This document shows positions 1 to 8,751 of a stretch of 24,337 nucleotides of DNA, one piece after another. Both the position numbers and the translations under genes were made by a program. This DNA is from Haplomitrium mnioides. Its lineage: Eukaryota > Marchantiophyta > Haplomitriopsida > Calobryales. The notes beneath the pieces are model-generated. The model did no database searches and was not told the DNA's origin. It was given only the letters and a program-made list of their open reading frames with translations. Where the stretch lies: NCBI GenBank assembly GCA_049999725.1, contig JBNGIS010008419.1, positions 1 through 24,337 of the forward strand, read 5' to 3'. Position 1 is the first letter of the stretch, and every line of letters begins with the position of its first letter.

Positions 1-291
1 ATTGTGCAAACTAGAGGAAACTATAGCCCCACGCCTATGGAGTTAGGAAATATGAGAAGAAGAGAATTTCATCGTCCAAATCACCAACAATGAGGACCAT
101 AAAATACTAATGAGAGGAGGATAGATGATCGACGAGAAACTCGAACATGCTACAATTGTGGTCGGGTAGAGCATATTGCACCAAATTGTAGAGCAGTGAG
201 GCGCAATCAATGGCGAGTGCTTCGACGACCTCTTCACAACATCCAAAATGAAGGAGATGAAGAATGTCAAGGAAACGATGGGCACCAGTAA
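1..291 (+). pseudogene. gag: Gag C-terminal fragment with CCHC zinc knuckle (element A)
   Basis: Nucleocapsid part of Gag, which packages element RNA. In frame 1 the C-X2-C-X4-H-X4-C knuckle is complete at 148-189 (Cys 148, Cys 157, His 172, Cys 187), although the usual Gly before His is Glu. An arginine- and asparagine-rich basic tract precedes it. In-frame stops at 91-93 and 100-102 show decay; element B has sense codons at both places. The frame ends at TAA 289-291. The N-terminal half is outside the window. Confidence 0.85.
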
Positions 292-758
292 AAAAACCTC
301 GTGGTTTTGCTAGGATGAAAACGAAAGGCGAGGAAAGTATCTACTATATAGAAAAACAAAAAAATAGAGGGTTAATTGTAGTCGATGGATGGATGGAAGG
401 ATCTGCAATAAGAGTTTTGGTGGATTCCGGAACTGAAGAAAATTACTTATCACGAGCGATAGCATTGAAGTTGAAATCACCTCTTGAAAAAGAAGAGAAC
501 GAAGTGGTGGAAATGGCAAATGGCCAAAGCGAGTCTATTGAACGCCTATCTCAAGGTATAACTTTACACATGGGTAACTATAAAGAGAAGTTGGAGTGGA
601 AGATCACAGCATTGGCAAGATATTACGTGATTCTTGGAATGAAGTGGTTACGAAGATATAATCCGCAAGTTGATTGGAGAAAGAAGACACTCATGATATC
701 TCAATGGAAGATTTGAGGAGATCGAGTATGATCTCATTCAAGACACCTACCCTTATAT
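292..758 (+). pseudogene. pol: Retroviral-type aspartic protease (element A pol)
   Basis: Protease domain that would cleave the Gag-Pol polyprotein. The active-site motif Asp-Ser-Gly-Thr lies at 423-434, within a hydrophobic strand typical of retropepsins and followed by the ENYLS stretch. The open stretch runs in frame 0 (264-716), which is -1 relative to gag. In element B the same region is in the gag frame, so A has a 1-bp change in its A-run (290-296). TGA at 714-716 replaces a Trp codon still present in element B (22556-22561 region). The domain is recognisable but not translatable as part of one polyprotein. Confidence 0.82.
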
Positions 759-2368
759 GTGATTGGAACAAAGGCGATCAAAAAGCAAGATATGGTGTTT
801 TTAGGACTCATACGTGAGCTCACTATTGATAAGAAGGACTCAAGTCATAATGTTCCACATGAGTTTCAAGGTGTTTTGAAGGAGTTTGATGACGTTTTTC
901 CCAATGATTTGCCCAAGGGTTTGCCTCCTAAACAATGCATTTATCACAAGATTGAGGTCATTCCAAGAAGTACTCCACCGTGCAAAGCATCATATTATTT
1001 GCCTCCTCATGAACTGGAAGAGTGCAAGTCTCAAATTACCGAATTGTTGGAAAAAGAATTCATTCAACCAAGCATTTCTCCTTATGGTGCACCAGTATTA
1101 TTTGTCAAAAAAAATGGGACTATGAGGATGTGCATTGACTATCAAGCACTCAATCAACAAACGATGAAAAATAAATATCCATTGCCAAGGATGGATAATT
1201 TATTTGATCAACTTCAAGAAGAAAATTACTTTACAAAATTAGACTTGAGAAGCGGATACAATCAAATCCCAATCGCGGAAGGTGATGTGCAAAAAATAGC
1301 ATTTCAAAGTTGATACACACATTTTGAATATCTTGTTATGCTTTTTGGATTAACCAATGCTTCTGCAACATTTATGGGTCTTATGAATGATATCTTTCGA
1401 TCTTATTTGGATAATTTTGTTATTGTATTTTTGGATGATATTCTCATTTACAGCAAGAGTCTTCAAGAGCATCAACAACATCTTCGTACAGTATTAAAGG
1501 TACTTTGGAACCACAAGCTATATGTGAAGATGTCCAAATATGAAATTAGAAAGAGGGAGGTTGACTACATGGGTCACCGTGTAAGTGCATCAGGAATCCA
1601 AGTTATGGATGAGAAGGTGGAGGCAATTCAGAAGTGAGAAGCTCATAGTGATCAAACACAACTAAGGGGATTCTTGGGGCTAACCGGGTTTTATTGTCGA
1701 TTTGTGAAAGGTTTTGCACAAATCAGAGAACCATTAACAAACTTGCTCAAGAAAAGTCACACATGGTCATGGGGAGCTACAGAAGAGTTGGTATTCCAAG
1801 CGTTGAAGAAATCATTTCTTCATGCTCCTATTCTTAAATGGTATGATTCTAAACGACCAATCAAACTTTCGGTGGATGCATCAGGAAAAGCTATTGGCGA
1901 AGGATTGCAACAAGAATGGGAGGATGGTTGGCATCCTATTGCCTTTTTTTCTAGGAAGTTGAGCGACACTGAGAAAAACTATACTACATAGCGAGAAGAA
2001 TTGGCGATTGTGCTATCAACCAAACATTAGAAGCATTATCTAGAAGATAAGGAGTTTATTGTCAAAACCGACCATAAACCTCTAATCTATCTAGAAACTC
2101 AAAAGGAACTCTCAAAACAATAGATTCGTTGGGTGGAGTGGAGACAACGGTTCCATATGAAGATGGTCTATGTGGAAGGAAAACGAAAAATTGCAGATGC
2201 CTTGACCGCATCCCTCAACTCAACATCTTGTCAGAAATCACAATTCATCCTACTTGGTGGACGGAAATGTTGGCTGCAACAAAAGAAGATGAGGAGATCA
2301 TTACTGCACAACAAAAGAATCTAGTAAAAGAAGTGAGAGGATTGATTTTCTTCCAAAGCAAGGTATAG
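759..2368 (+). pseudogene. pol: Reverse transcriptase and RNase H (element A pol)
   Basis: Copies element RNA to cDNA and degrades the RNA strand. Frame 0 shows the classic Ty3/gypsy RT succession: an FP-DLP-GLPP linker, the [12 protein letters not shown] fingers motif, CIDYx[16 protein letters not shown] (palm Asp), and catalytic FLDD at 1428-1439. RNase H follows, with its first Asp in the SVDAS motif near 1874 and the TDHKPLIYL motif near 2070. Stops interrupt it at 1311-1313, 1635-1637, 1989-1991, 2028-2030, 2121-2123 and 2366-2368. A 1-bp loss near 2208 (compare B near 24058) shifts the frame from 0 to 2. Four of these stops are single-transition derivatives of B's codons (Arg or Trp). 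Confidence 0.9.
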
Positions 2369-3301
2369 GTTTCTAATAGTGTTAAGCTTCGCTCTGAAGT
2401 TTTGTATAAAGCACATGATTCAACAGTTGGTGGACATGTTGGAATTGAGAAAACTTTGGACAATCTTCAACGAGTCTATTATTGGTCTAAGATGCATCAA
2501 GATGTGGAGACCTATGTTCGGAGTAGTTTGGCTTGTCAACAAAACAAAGCGACCAACCTTGCATGTGGAGGTTTATTACAACCGTTGCCGATTCTGAATC
2601 GACGATGGGAATATGTGAGTATGGATATCATGTGTCAGCTACCACGTACTTCAATGGGGTATGATGCTATTGTTGTTTTTGTGGACAAACTTAGCAAAAT
2701 GGTTCATATTCGTCCGACTATCAAATCAGTGACAGCACCAGAGTTAGCACAAATTTATTTGGAAGCTGTCTACTCTCATCATGGTATCTCCAAAGTGATT
2801 ATCTCCAACCGCGACACTCAATTTACTAGCATGTTTTGGCGCACAATATTTGGTCTTCTCAAAACCAAACTCGCTATATCCACTGCTTATCACCCTGAAT
2901 CAGATGGTCAAACTGAATGGGCCAACCGCACCATTGAAGACATGTTGCGGGCTTTTACTTTGGAAGAACAAGAAGAATGGGATTGGTTGCTACCTCTTGT
3001 GGAGTTCTCTTATAATAACTCCATCAACAACTCTACACGAGCCACACTTTTCTTTTTGATGTATGCTGAGCATCCAACTACTCTATCTAATCTTCATCCT
3101 ACATTGACCTCTAAGAGTCCAGCTGCCGATGATTTCCTCCATCGGCTATACCACGACATCCAATGTGCTAAGGAAAAACTTGAAGTTGCTCGTAATTGCC
3201 AAAAACAATATGCCAATGCTCATCGTCGCGAAGTGACCTTTGCTATAGGTGACCAAGTATGGCTCTCTACGTCCAATCTTCCTTTTGCTTTGCTCTCGTA
3301 A
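2369..3301 (+). pseudogene. pol: Integrase, zinc-binding and DDE core (element A pol)
   Basis: Would insert the cDNA into the chromosome. In frame 2 the HHCC domain has both His (AHDSTVGGH) but its first Cys position (2525-2527) reads Ser, leaving a single Cys at 2534-2536. The DDE core is complete: Asp at 2624-2626 (SMDIM), Asp at 2813-2815 (SNRDTQF), Glu at 2915-2917 (DGQTEWAN). The GQTE-type motif and spacing match Ty3/gypsy integrases. The longest clean stretch, 2402-3301, is the best preserved part of element A. A frame change near 3270-3300 moves the reading frame to the C-terminal part. Confidence 0.9.
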
Positions 3302-3698
3302 GCTATCTGCTCACTTTATTGGACCATTTGCTGTTTCTGCTCGTATTGGTGAAGTGGCCTATCAACTTGTTTTACCTCCTCACATGAAGATTCATCCGGT
3401 CTTTCATGTCTCTTTATTACGTACTTTTGTCTCTTGCTCTACCGCCTTCACTTGTACCCAAGAACCCTCTCCACCACCTGAGCTTATTGATGGTTATGAG
3501 GAATTTGAGGTGGAACATCTCTTGAAGAAACACACACGTCGTCAAGGCCATCGTGAGATTGTGGAGTACTTGGTTCGTTGGAAATGCTACCCTCTTTATG
3601 AAGCTACTTGGGAGCCATTGGAGAATTTGGCCAATGCCTCTGCACTTGTTCACTCTTTTGAGAACTCTCTCACTCGCAACAAGGACGTTGCCTCTTAA
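3249..3698 (+). pseudogene. pol: Integrase C-terminus with chromodomain (element A pol)
   Basis: Frame 0. It starts with the KLSAHFIGPF / YQLVLPPHMKIHPVFHVSLL segment that in Ty3/gypsy integrases leads into the C-terminal tail. A chromodomain follows at about 3501-3668: the EFEVEHLL start, then YLVRWKCYP, EATWEPLENL and a terminal helix. The aromatic and Trp positions of the fold (Tyr, Trp, Trp) are visible. The family role is targeting insertion to modified histones. The stop is at 3696-3698, just before the polypurine tract, as expected for the pol end. It is separated from the integrase core by a frameshift. Confidence 0.9.
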
Positions 3699-3711
3699 AA
3701 GGGGGGAGGAT
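3697..3711 (+). other. Polypurine tract of element A
   Basis: AAAAGGGGGGAGGA followed by T sits directly upstream of the 3' LTR and overlaps the end of pol. It is the plus-strand primer site and fixes the LTR start at TGTAAC (3712). Confidence 0.9.
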
Positions 3712-3823
3712 TGTAACGGTCACTAACTTTAGTAATCCATAAGCTAAAAATAATATCAACTATCTTTAGAAAGTTATTACTAAGTTAGAGTAGCAAAAAG
3801 CAATTGCTATTATAAAGAATTGG

Positions 3824-4010
3824 ACACGTGGCACGAGGAGAGGAAGTCAACGAATTAAAGTGAAAGAGGGAGTCTAAATAGACTACTTTAGAAGAGGATA
3901 AATACACGTGGCAAGTGGAGAATTAAAGTAAAAGGAAGGTTCTAAAGATAAAGACACATGGCAAAAGGAGAACTAAAGAGATGGAAGGTTCTAAGGATAA
4001 GGACACATGG
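3824..4010 (+). promoter_or_regulatory. Four G-box/ABRE-like sites in LTR A, two of them mutated
   Basis: CACGTG followed by GC occurs at 3825-3830 and 3905-3910. The corresponding third and fourth copies read CACATG at 3955-3960 and 4004-4009. CACGTGGC is the core bound by plant bZIP factors of the ABF/GBF type. In element B all four copies are CACGTG, so the two A sites look like CpG-to-CpA decay. Function as a stress or ABA promoter is inference. Confidence 0.6.
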
Positions 4011-4111
4011 CAAAAGGAGAACAAAAGTAAAAAGGTGGTCCAATTAGAAGAGGATAGAAAAGAAACCAATGGGGTTCCTCCACCTATGTAAGCAAAGTGC
4101 TTTCTCTCAAG

Positions 4112-4119
4112 TATATAAA
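4112..4119 (+). promoter_or_regulatory. TATA box of LTR A
   Basis: TATATAAA lies 141 bp before the LTR end, downstream of the G-box repeats and CCAAT boxes. That is the usual place for the U3 TATA box. The aligned position in LTR B (20369-20376) reads TATATGAA. Confidence 0.6.
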
Positions 4120-4252
4120 GAAGGGAGAGTGCCTTGTTTGGCATCTCTTACCTTGTGGGTTTTCTAAGTTCTTTGTGCGCTTCTCTTGTGCTAACTTGTA
4201 TGTGTTGTATTTGTACTAACTTATGTGTGTAATGTGGGTGTGTAGTGTTACA

Positions 4253-4683
4253 AATATTGATATTAGGTTATTTTCAATAAGTAATATTGGTGTTATTGGT
4301 GTTAGAGTTATTCTCTAGGAAATGAACTCATACTAGAGAATAACAAGAATAGTATTGGTATTTTGGCATTATCTTTGAGAGATAAAGTTGGTATTAGAGG
4401 TATTTTCACTTAATGATATTGGTATTAAAGTTATTCTTTAAGAATTATTTTATTACTAAGGTTATTATCTAAAATGACATTGATGTGACAAAAATTATCT
4501 AGTAACGATATTGGTACCATAGGATTTTTCTAAAAGAAGTATTGGCACCATGAGTATTCTCTAGAAATGGTAATGAAACCAAACGTATTCACTATGAATA
4601 ACATTGGAATTCTCTAGAAATGGTGTTGGTGTGAAGAGCGTTTTCTAGAAATTTTCTAAAGATGGTGCTAGTGTGAAGGGCGT
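4253..4683. repeat. Degenerate ~31-bp tandem repeats (left part of minisatellite)
   Basis: No gene is visible. The sequence resolves into roughly a dozen diverged units of 30-33 bp with the pattern (g)atattggtattaaagttattctttaagaat. Good examples are GACATTGATGTGACAAAAAT.. near 4470 and the stretches ending TCTCTAGAAAT and CACTATGAAT near 4550-4590. Towards the right edge the units become 42 bp and match the array at 6579-7830, which continues after element D. The left part looks older because its units are more divergent. Confidence 0.75.
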
Positions 4684-5063
4684 TGTATTATTACAAGCAT
4701 AAGGTTGTGTTATTTATAAGAAAATAAAAAGGAGTGAAATAAGTGGTAGAGAGTCATTTTTAAAGTTGAGATAAGATTACTTGCCTTCAAAGTCACTTTT
4801 AGTCAATAGTCACTTTTAGGGTTGAAATTGGGGGTGACTTGTAATTGAAGAAAGAGGAATGACACCCTCTTCTCTTGTATAAATAGAAGGGCTTCTTAGC
4901 CCCACTTTTCATTCTGGAGTTCTTCTCGAATCACTTGGGTTCTTTGGTTGATTGGTTTTTGCTTGCACTCTTGGTCTTAGTTTGGGCTTTGAGTTGCTTT
5001 TGGTTGAAGAACTTTGTTAAAGTTCATTATGAGTTCTTACTCATTTAGATTTGGTCTTTGAAT
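4684..5063 (+). repeat. 5' LTR of element D, 3' end clipped
   Basis: Begins TGTATTATTACAAGC, a variant of the family start TGTAATAGTACAAGC. A TATAAATA box is at 4878-4885. It loses its last roughly 15 bases: where the sister LTRs read on to TTTTACA, this copy passes straight into integrase sequence (ACCAATTGGGATAG). The deletion that removed most of the element therefore also took the LTR tail and the primer site. Confidence 0.85.
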
Positions 5064-6199
5064 TAAACCAATTGGGATAGTTTCTTACCGGTTGTTGAGT
5101 TCACTTACAACAACTCTAAACAAACAAGTACAAGGTTTTCTCTTTTCTTTTTTAATTCAGGTCAACATTGTAATAGTACAAGTATAAAGTTGTGCTGTTT
5201 ATAAGAAAATAAAGAGGAGTAAATGAAGTGGTAGTGAGTCACTTTTAAGGTTGAGATTGAATTACTTACATTCGAAGTCACTTTGGTAGAGAGTCACTTT
5301 TAAAGCTGAAATTATAAGTGACTTATAAGTGAAGAAAAATGGATGACATCATCTTCACTTGTATAAATAAAAGGGCTTTTTAGCCCCACTCCTCATTCTG
5401 GAGTTCCTCTCAATTCAATTTGGCTCTTTGGTTGCTTGGCTTTGGTTAGCACTCTTGGCTTTGGTTTGCTTATTGGCATTGAGTTGTGTAACTCTTTTCG
5501 AGTTATCTTGAAGTATTACTTATTTAGAAGTCGATCTTTGAGTTCTTTTACAAATATCCTCTTGTTTTTGATGGTTTGCTTTCTTCTTCTTCTTCCAATG
5601 TTCCAAGTATTTCTACATTTTTGTCTTGTTTATCTTATTTTTTGCAAGATGCTCGCAACCATCTTACTATTGCTCAAAATTGACAAAAACAATATGCCAA
5701 TAGCCATCATCGTGATTGCTCTTATGTTTTAGGTAACCAAGTTATGTTATCTACTTATGATTTCTCATTGTTTTAGATACTTAAATCGGCAAGCTATCTT
5801 GTGTTGGGATTCGTCGTATCTCTATTTCTCAAGTTATTTCTTCCATTGCTTATAAACTTGACCTGCCTTTTCATAAAAAGATTCATCATATATTTCATGT
5901 CTATAAATTTAAGCCTTTTGTTCATAGTCCATCTTCGTTTCCAAATCATGTTCAACTTCCTCCTCTGACTATTGTTTTTTATGATTGTGAAGAATTTGAA
6001 GTGGACCGCATTTTGGTGAAAAGAGTTATCAAGCGATAGCGGCATCCACAAGTTCAATATACTGTTTTATAGAAATGTTATCTACTTTATGATGCTATTT
6101 ATAAACCTTCTTTAAATCTTGAGAATGCTCAAGAGGTTATTCAAATATTTGAAAGTTGTAGCAAAGATGAGAATGTTATTGATTAGAAGGCAGGGATTA
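5064..6199 (+). pseudogene. pol: Integrase end and chromodomain remnant (element D), split by a solo LTR
   Basis: Two pieces, 5064-5168 and 5558-6199, match the minus-strand integrase/chromodomain part of element C. Recognisable features are the segment around the end of the integrase core, the KIHHIFHV-like motif near 5880, the CEEFEVDRIL start of a chromodomain near 5985, and its NLENAQEVIQ terminal helix near 6115. The chromodomain Trp codons are mutated and several stops are present. The polypurine tract AGAAGGCAGGGATTA precedes the LTR at 6200. No catalytic residues of integrase remain. Confidence 0.8.
5169..5552 (+). repeat. Nested solo LTR of the C/D family (384 bp)
   Basis: A complete LTR from TGTAATAGTACAAG to TTTTACA, with TATAAATA at 5362-5369, interrupts integrase sequence. 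It is flanked by 5-bp direct repeats AACAT (5164-5168) and AATAT (5553-5557), which differ by one C-to-T. Removing the LTR and one repeat restores the order seen uninterrupted in element C. A solo LTR is normally left by LTR-LTR recombination of a full insertion. Confidence 0.92.
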
Positions 6200-6578
6200 T
6201 GTAATAGTACAAGCATAAGGTTGTGTTATTTATGAGAAAATAGAGAGGAGTGAAAGAAGTGGTAGAGAGTCACTTTTAGAGTTGAGATAAGATTACTTGT
6301 TTTTGAAGTCACTTTTAGTACAGAGTCACTTTTAGAGTTGAAATTGGAAGTGACTTGTAAGTGAAGAAAGAGGGATGACACCCTCTTCTCTTGTATAAAT
6401 AAAAAGGCTCCTTAGCCCTATTCGTCATTTTGAAGTTCCTCTCGAATCACTTGGGTTCTTTGGTTTGCTTGCACTCTTGGTCATAACTTGGACCTTGAGT
6501 TGCTTTTGGTTGAAGAACTCTATTAGAGAACACTATGAGTTCTTACTCATTTAGATTTGGTCTTTGAGTTCTTTTACA
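6200..6578 (+). repeat. 3' LTR of element D (379 bp)
   Basis: TGTAATAGTACAAGCATAAGG to CTTTTACA, directly after the polypurine tract. TATAAATA is at 6394-6401. It aligns with 4684-5063, 5169-5552 and, in reverse, 14097-14476. Confidence 0.93.
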
Positions 6579-7830
6579 TACGCTCTCTAGAAATTCTCTA
6601 TAAATAGTGCTCGTATGAGGAGCGTTCTCTAAAAATTCTCTAGAAATAATGCTAGTGCAAGCGGCAATCTCTAGGAATTCTCTAGAAATAGTGCTCATGT
6701 GAAGGGCATTCTATAGGAATTCTCTAGAAATGGTGTTGGTGTGAGGGGCGTTCTCTAGGAATTCTCCAAAAATGGTGTTGGTGTGAGGGGAGCTCTATAG
6801 GAATTTTTTAGAAATGGTGTTGGTGTGAGATGCTCTATAGGAACTCTCTTGAAATGGAGCTGGTGTGAGTGGAGTTCTCTAGAAATTCTCTAGAAATTGT
6901 GTTGGTGTGAGGGGCGTTTTCTAGAAATTCTCCAAAAAAGGTGCTCGTGTAAGGGGCACTCTCTATGAATTCTCTTGAATTGCTACTAGTGTTACAAACG
7001 CTCTCTAGAAATTCTCTAGAAATGGTGCTCGTATGAGGGACGTTCTCTAGAAATTCTCTAGAAATGGTGTTGATGTGAGGGGCGCTCTCTAGGAATTCTC
7101 TATGAATGGTTCTGGTGTGAAGGACACTCTCTAGGAATTCTCTAGAAATGGTGCTGGTGTGAGAGGCGCTCTCTAGGACTTCTCTGGAAATGGTGTTGTA
7201 TAAGAGGTGCTCTCTAGAAGTTCTCTAGAAATGGTGCTGGTGTGAGGGACGTTCTCTAGGAATTCTCTAGAGCTGGTGTTGCTATGACGTGCACTTTCTA
7301 GGAATTCTCTAGAAATGGTGCTATTGTGAGGGGATTTCTCTAGAAATTCTCCAAAAATTGTGCTGATGTGAGAGGCGTTCTCTAGGAGTTCTCTAGAAAT
7401 GGTGGTGGTATGAGGGGCGTTCTCTAGGAATTCTCTAGAAATGGTGTTGGTGTGAGAGGCATTCTTTAGAAATTCTCGAGAAATTGTGCTGGTGTGAGGG
7501 CTGCTCTCTAGGAATTTTCTAGAAATGGTGTTGGTGTGAGGGGTGTTCTCTAGGAAATCTTTAGAAATGGTGCTAGTGTGAGGGGCGCTCTCAAGAAGCT
7601 TTCTAGAAATGGTGCTAGTATGAGAGACGCTCTCAAGAAGTTTTCTAGAAATGGTTCTGGTGTGAGGGGTGTTCTCTAGGAATTCTCTAGAATTAGTGTT
7701 GGTGTGAGAGGCGCTCTCTAGGAATTTTCTAGAAATGGTGTTGGTGTGAGTGACATTCTCTAGGAATTCTCTAGAAATGGTTTTGGTATGAGAATCGCTC
7801 TGTAGAAATTCTCTAGAAATTGCGCTGGTG
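6579..7830. repeat. Minisatellite: 30 tandem units of about 42 bp
   Basis: I counted 30 consecutive units of 40-43 bp. Each has the form GGTGTTGGTGTGAGGGGCGT then TCTCTAGGAAT and TCTCTAGAAAT. The second half of the unit is thus an 11-bp motif repeated twice. Units differ at several positions each and no clear higher-order pattern was evident. No frame is open through the array, because TAG and TGA recur in every unit, so it is not a protein repeat. The array is bounded on the left by element D and on the right by the Copia LTR beginning at 7831. Confidence 0.95.
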
Positions 7831-8704
7831 TGTTAGAAATTGGCAGCTCACTTTTGCTACTAATCATTATGCACATTGATAATGTTGAGCATGTTTATTT
7901 GTATAGCAATTTGGTTTTCTAAGTAGTTTAGCTTTTAGCTAGTTTAGAGATAGATCTGGGTATAGTGCTATGTGTAGGTATATGGTGGTGACACATGTCA
8001 GCACCAAGGAGCTCTTTATGGACATTAAATCTGTTTGTCTTTTGCATGAGATAGGATGAAGCACATGCCATAAACATGCGCTCATACAAAGAATAGTCAA
8101 AACAGTGTAAGTAAATTCGAATATGCAGCTGGTAGAGCTACCCTTGTGTGTGTGCAAACAATGGTCTCCTTCACCTGCTAGATTCCATCGTATAACTTAT
8201 TCAAGTCCATAGATTTAGAGTTGGGCACCCACAGAAATCCAGCCCATTGCTAGTATTGTAAAGAGTATATAAATCAACAGAAGTGATGCTCATTGCATCT
8301 GCATTTGCAAACACATTCACTTGTGGCTCATCTCATCTCATAAGGAGAATCACGTTTTGGTGTCTGGAAAGAGGTCGTGATTGTCTTGTGTTTTTCTATT
8401 GTAGAAAGCAAGGTCGCGATACTATTGCATTTTCAGCCATAAGAAGGAAACCACGATTAAACTACGTTTTGGGTTTAAGAAGAAGGTCGCGAGTCTGCTA
8501 TCAAGAAGAAAATAGCATCCCAATTATGCCCTTATAATTCTACTATCACTAAGGAGAGAATGATACGACTATGATATCGCAAATATGTTGTCGCACAACC
8601 TCTTTTGTAGGCTGACGTTTTTACTTTCCTCTTTCCTATGATTCTCAACTTTTGTGGATTTTTGCTATTGTATTATCATCAACTTGTTTTTAATAATTCC
8701 AACA
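7831..8704 (+). repeat. Copia LTR (element E, 874 bp)
   Basis: Begins TGTTAGAAATTGGCAGCTC immediately after the minisatellite and ends TAATAATTCCAACA. The ends are inverted-complementary (TGTTRGAA / TTCCAACA). It aligns with the reverse complements of 15973-16748 and 16749-17659. TATATAAAT is at 8266-8274, followed by a stretch with repeated GGTCGYGA motifs. Copia gag follows downstream on the same strand, so this is a 5' LTR. The sequence just after it (AGTTGTGAGCCCACGAC) may be an eroded primer-binding site, which is uncertain. Confidence 0.88.
8266..8274 (+). promoter_or_regulatory. TATA box of Copia LTR E
   Basis: TATATAAAT is conserved as ATTTATATA on the other strand in LTR G (16398-16406) and LTR F (17162-17170). 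Its conservation in three copies supports a promoter role. Confidence 0.6.
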
Positions 8705-8751
8705 AGTTGTGAGCCCACGACAATGGGGATGCAAGTCTTGGTAACTCTAGT

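Larger units (their letters stand above)
1..4252 (+). mobile_element. Element A: 3' part of a Ty3/gypsy chromovirus
   Basis: This LTR retrotransposon is cut on the left by the window edge. The visible order is gag zinc knuckle, aspartic protease, reverse transcriptase, RNase H, integrase, chromodomain, polypurine tract and 3' LTR. Integrase downstream of RT with a C-terminal chromodomain places it among Ty3/gypsy chromoviruses, whose chromodomain is thought to steer integration towards marked chromatin. It is the same family as element B: positions 1-2485 align with 21845-24337 in the same orientation at roughly 90% identity by eye. Many in-frame stops and at least three frameshifts make it non-autonomous. 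The sequence after the LTR (AATAT) would be the right-hand target duplication, but its partner is outside the window. Confidence 0.93.
3712..4252 (+). repeat. 3' LTR of element A (541 bp)
   Basis: Starts TGTAACGGTCACTAAC after the polypurine tract and ends GTAGTGTTACA, giving the TG...CA ends of LTRs. It aligns along its length with 19942-20509. U3 carries four short tandem-like segments, each with ACACGTGGCA or the mutated ACACATGGCA followed by a purine-rich tail. These are followed by CCAAT boxes at 4040-4044 and 4066-4070 and a TATATAAA box at 4112-4119. It is 27 bp shorter than the B copy, mainly because B carries a 29-bp duplication around a CCAAT box. Confidence 0.95.
4684..6578 (+). 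mobile_element. Element D: internally deleted chromovirus inside the minisatellite
   Basis: LTR (4684-about 5063), a short internal piece holding only the end of integrase and a chromodomain, and 3' LTR (6200-6578), all + strand. It is the same family as element C. Compared with C, everything from the primer site through most of integrase is missing. A solo LTR of the same family (5169-5552) sits inside the internal piece. The minisatellite lies on both sides, but I could not find a clean 5-bp target duplication (GGCGT left, TACGC right), so one border may have been altered. Confidence 0.88.

Noticed and set aside
264-300. Functional -1 frameshift at A-AAA-AAC in element A
   Set aside because: The heptamer follows the gag stop rather than preceding it, and B has AAAAGAAA here. 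A simple 1-bp loss explains the offset.
3923-4144. Antisense ORFs of 62-76 aa in the LTRs (3923-4144, 20152-20401)
   Set aside because: Low-complexity Leu/Ser-rich translations of the purine-rich U3 repeats; they overlap promoter elements and are not independently supported.
6579-7830. Minisatellite as heat-shock-element array or CRISPR
   Set aside because: GAATTC and TTCTCTAGAA recur, but GAA and TTC blocks are not at the 5-bp phasing of heat shock elements. There are no conserved repeats separated by unique spacers, so it is not CRISPR.
6579-7830. Array as a protein-coding repeat (42 bp = 14 codons)
   Set aside because: TAG or TGA occurs in nearly every unit in each frame on the + strand, and unit lengths vary between 40 and 43 bp.
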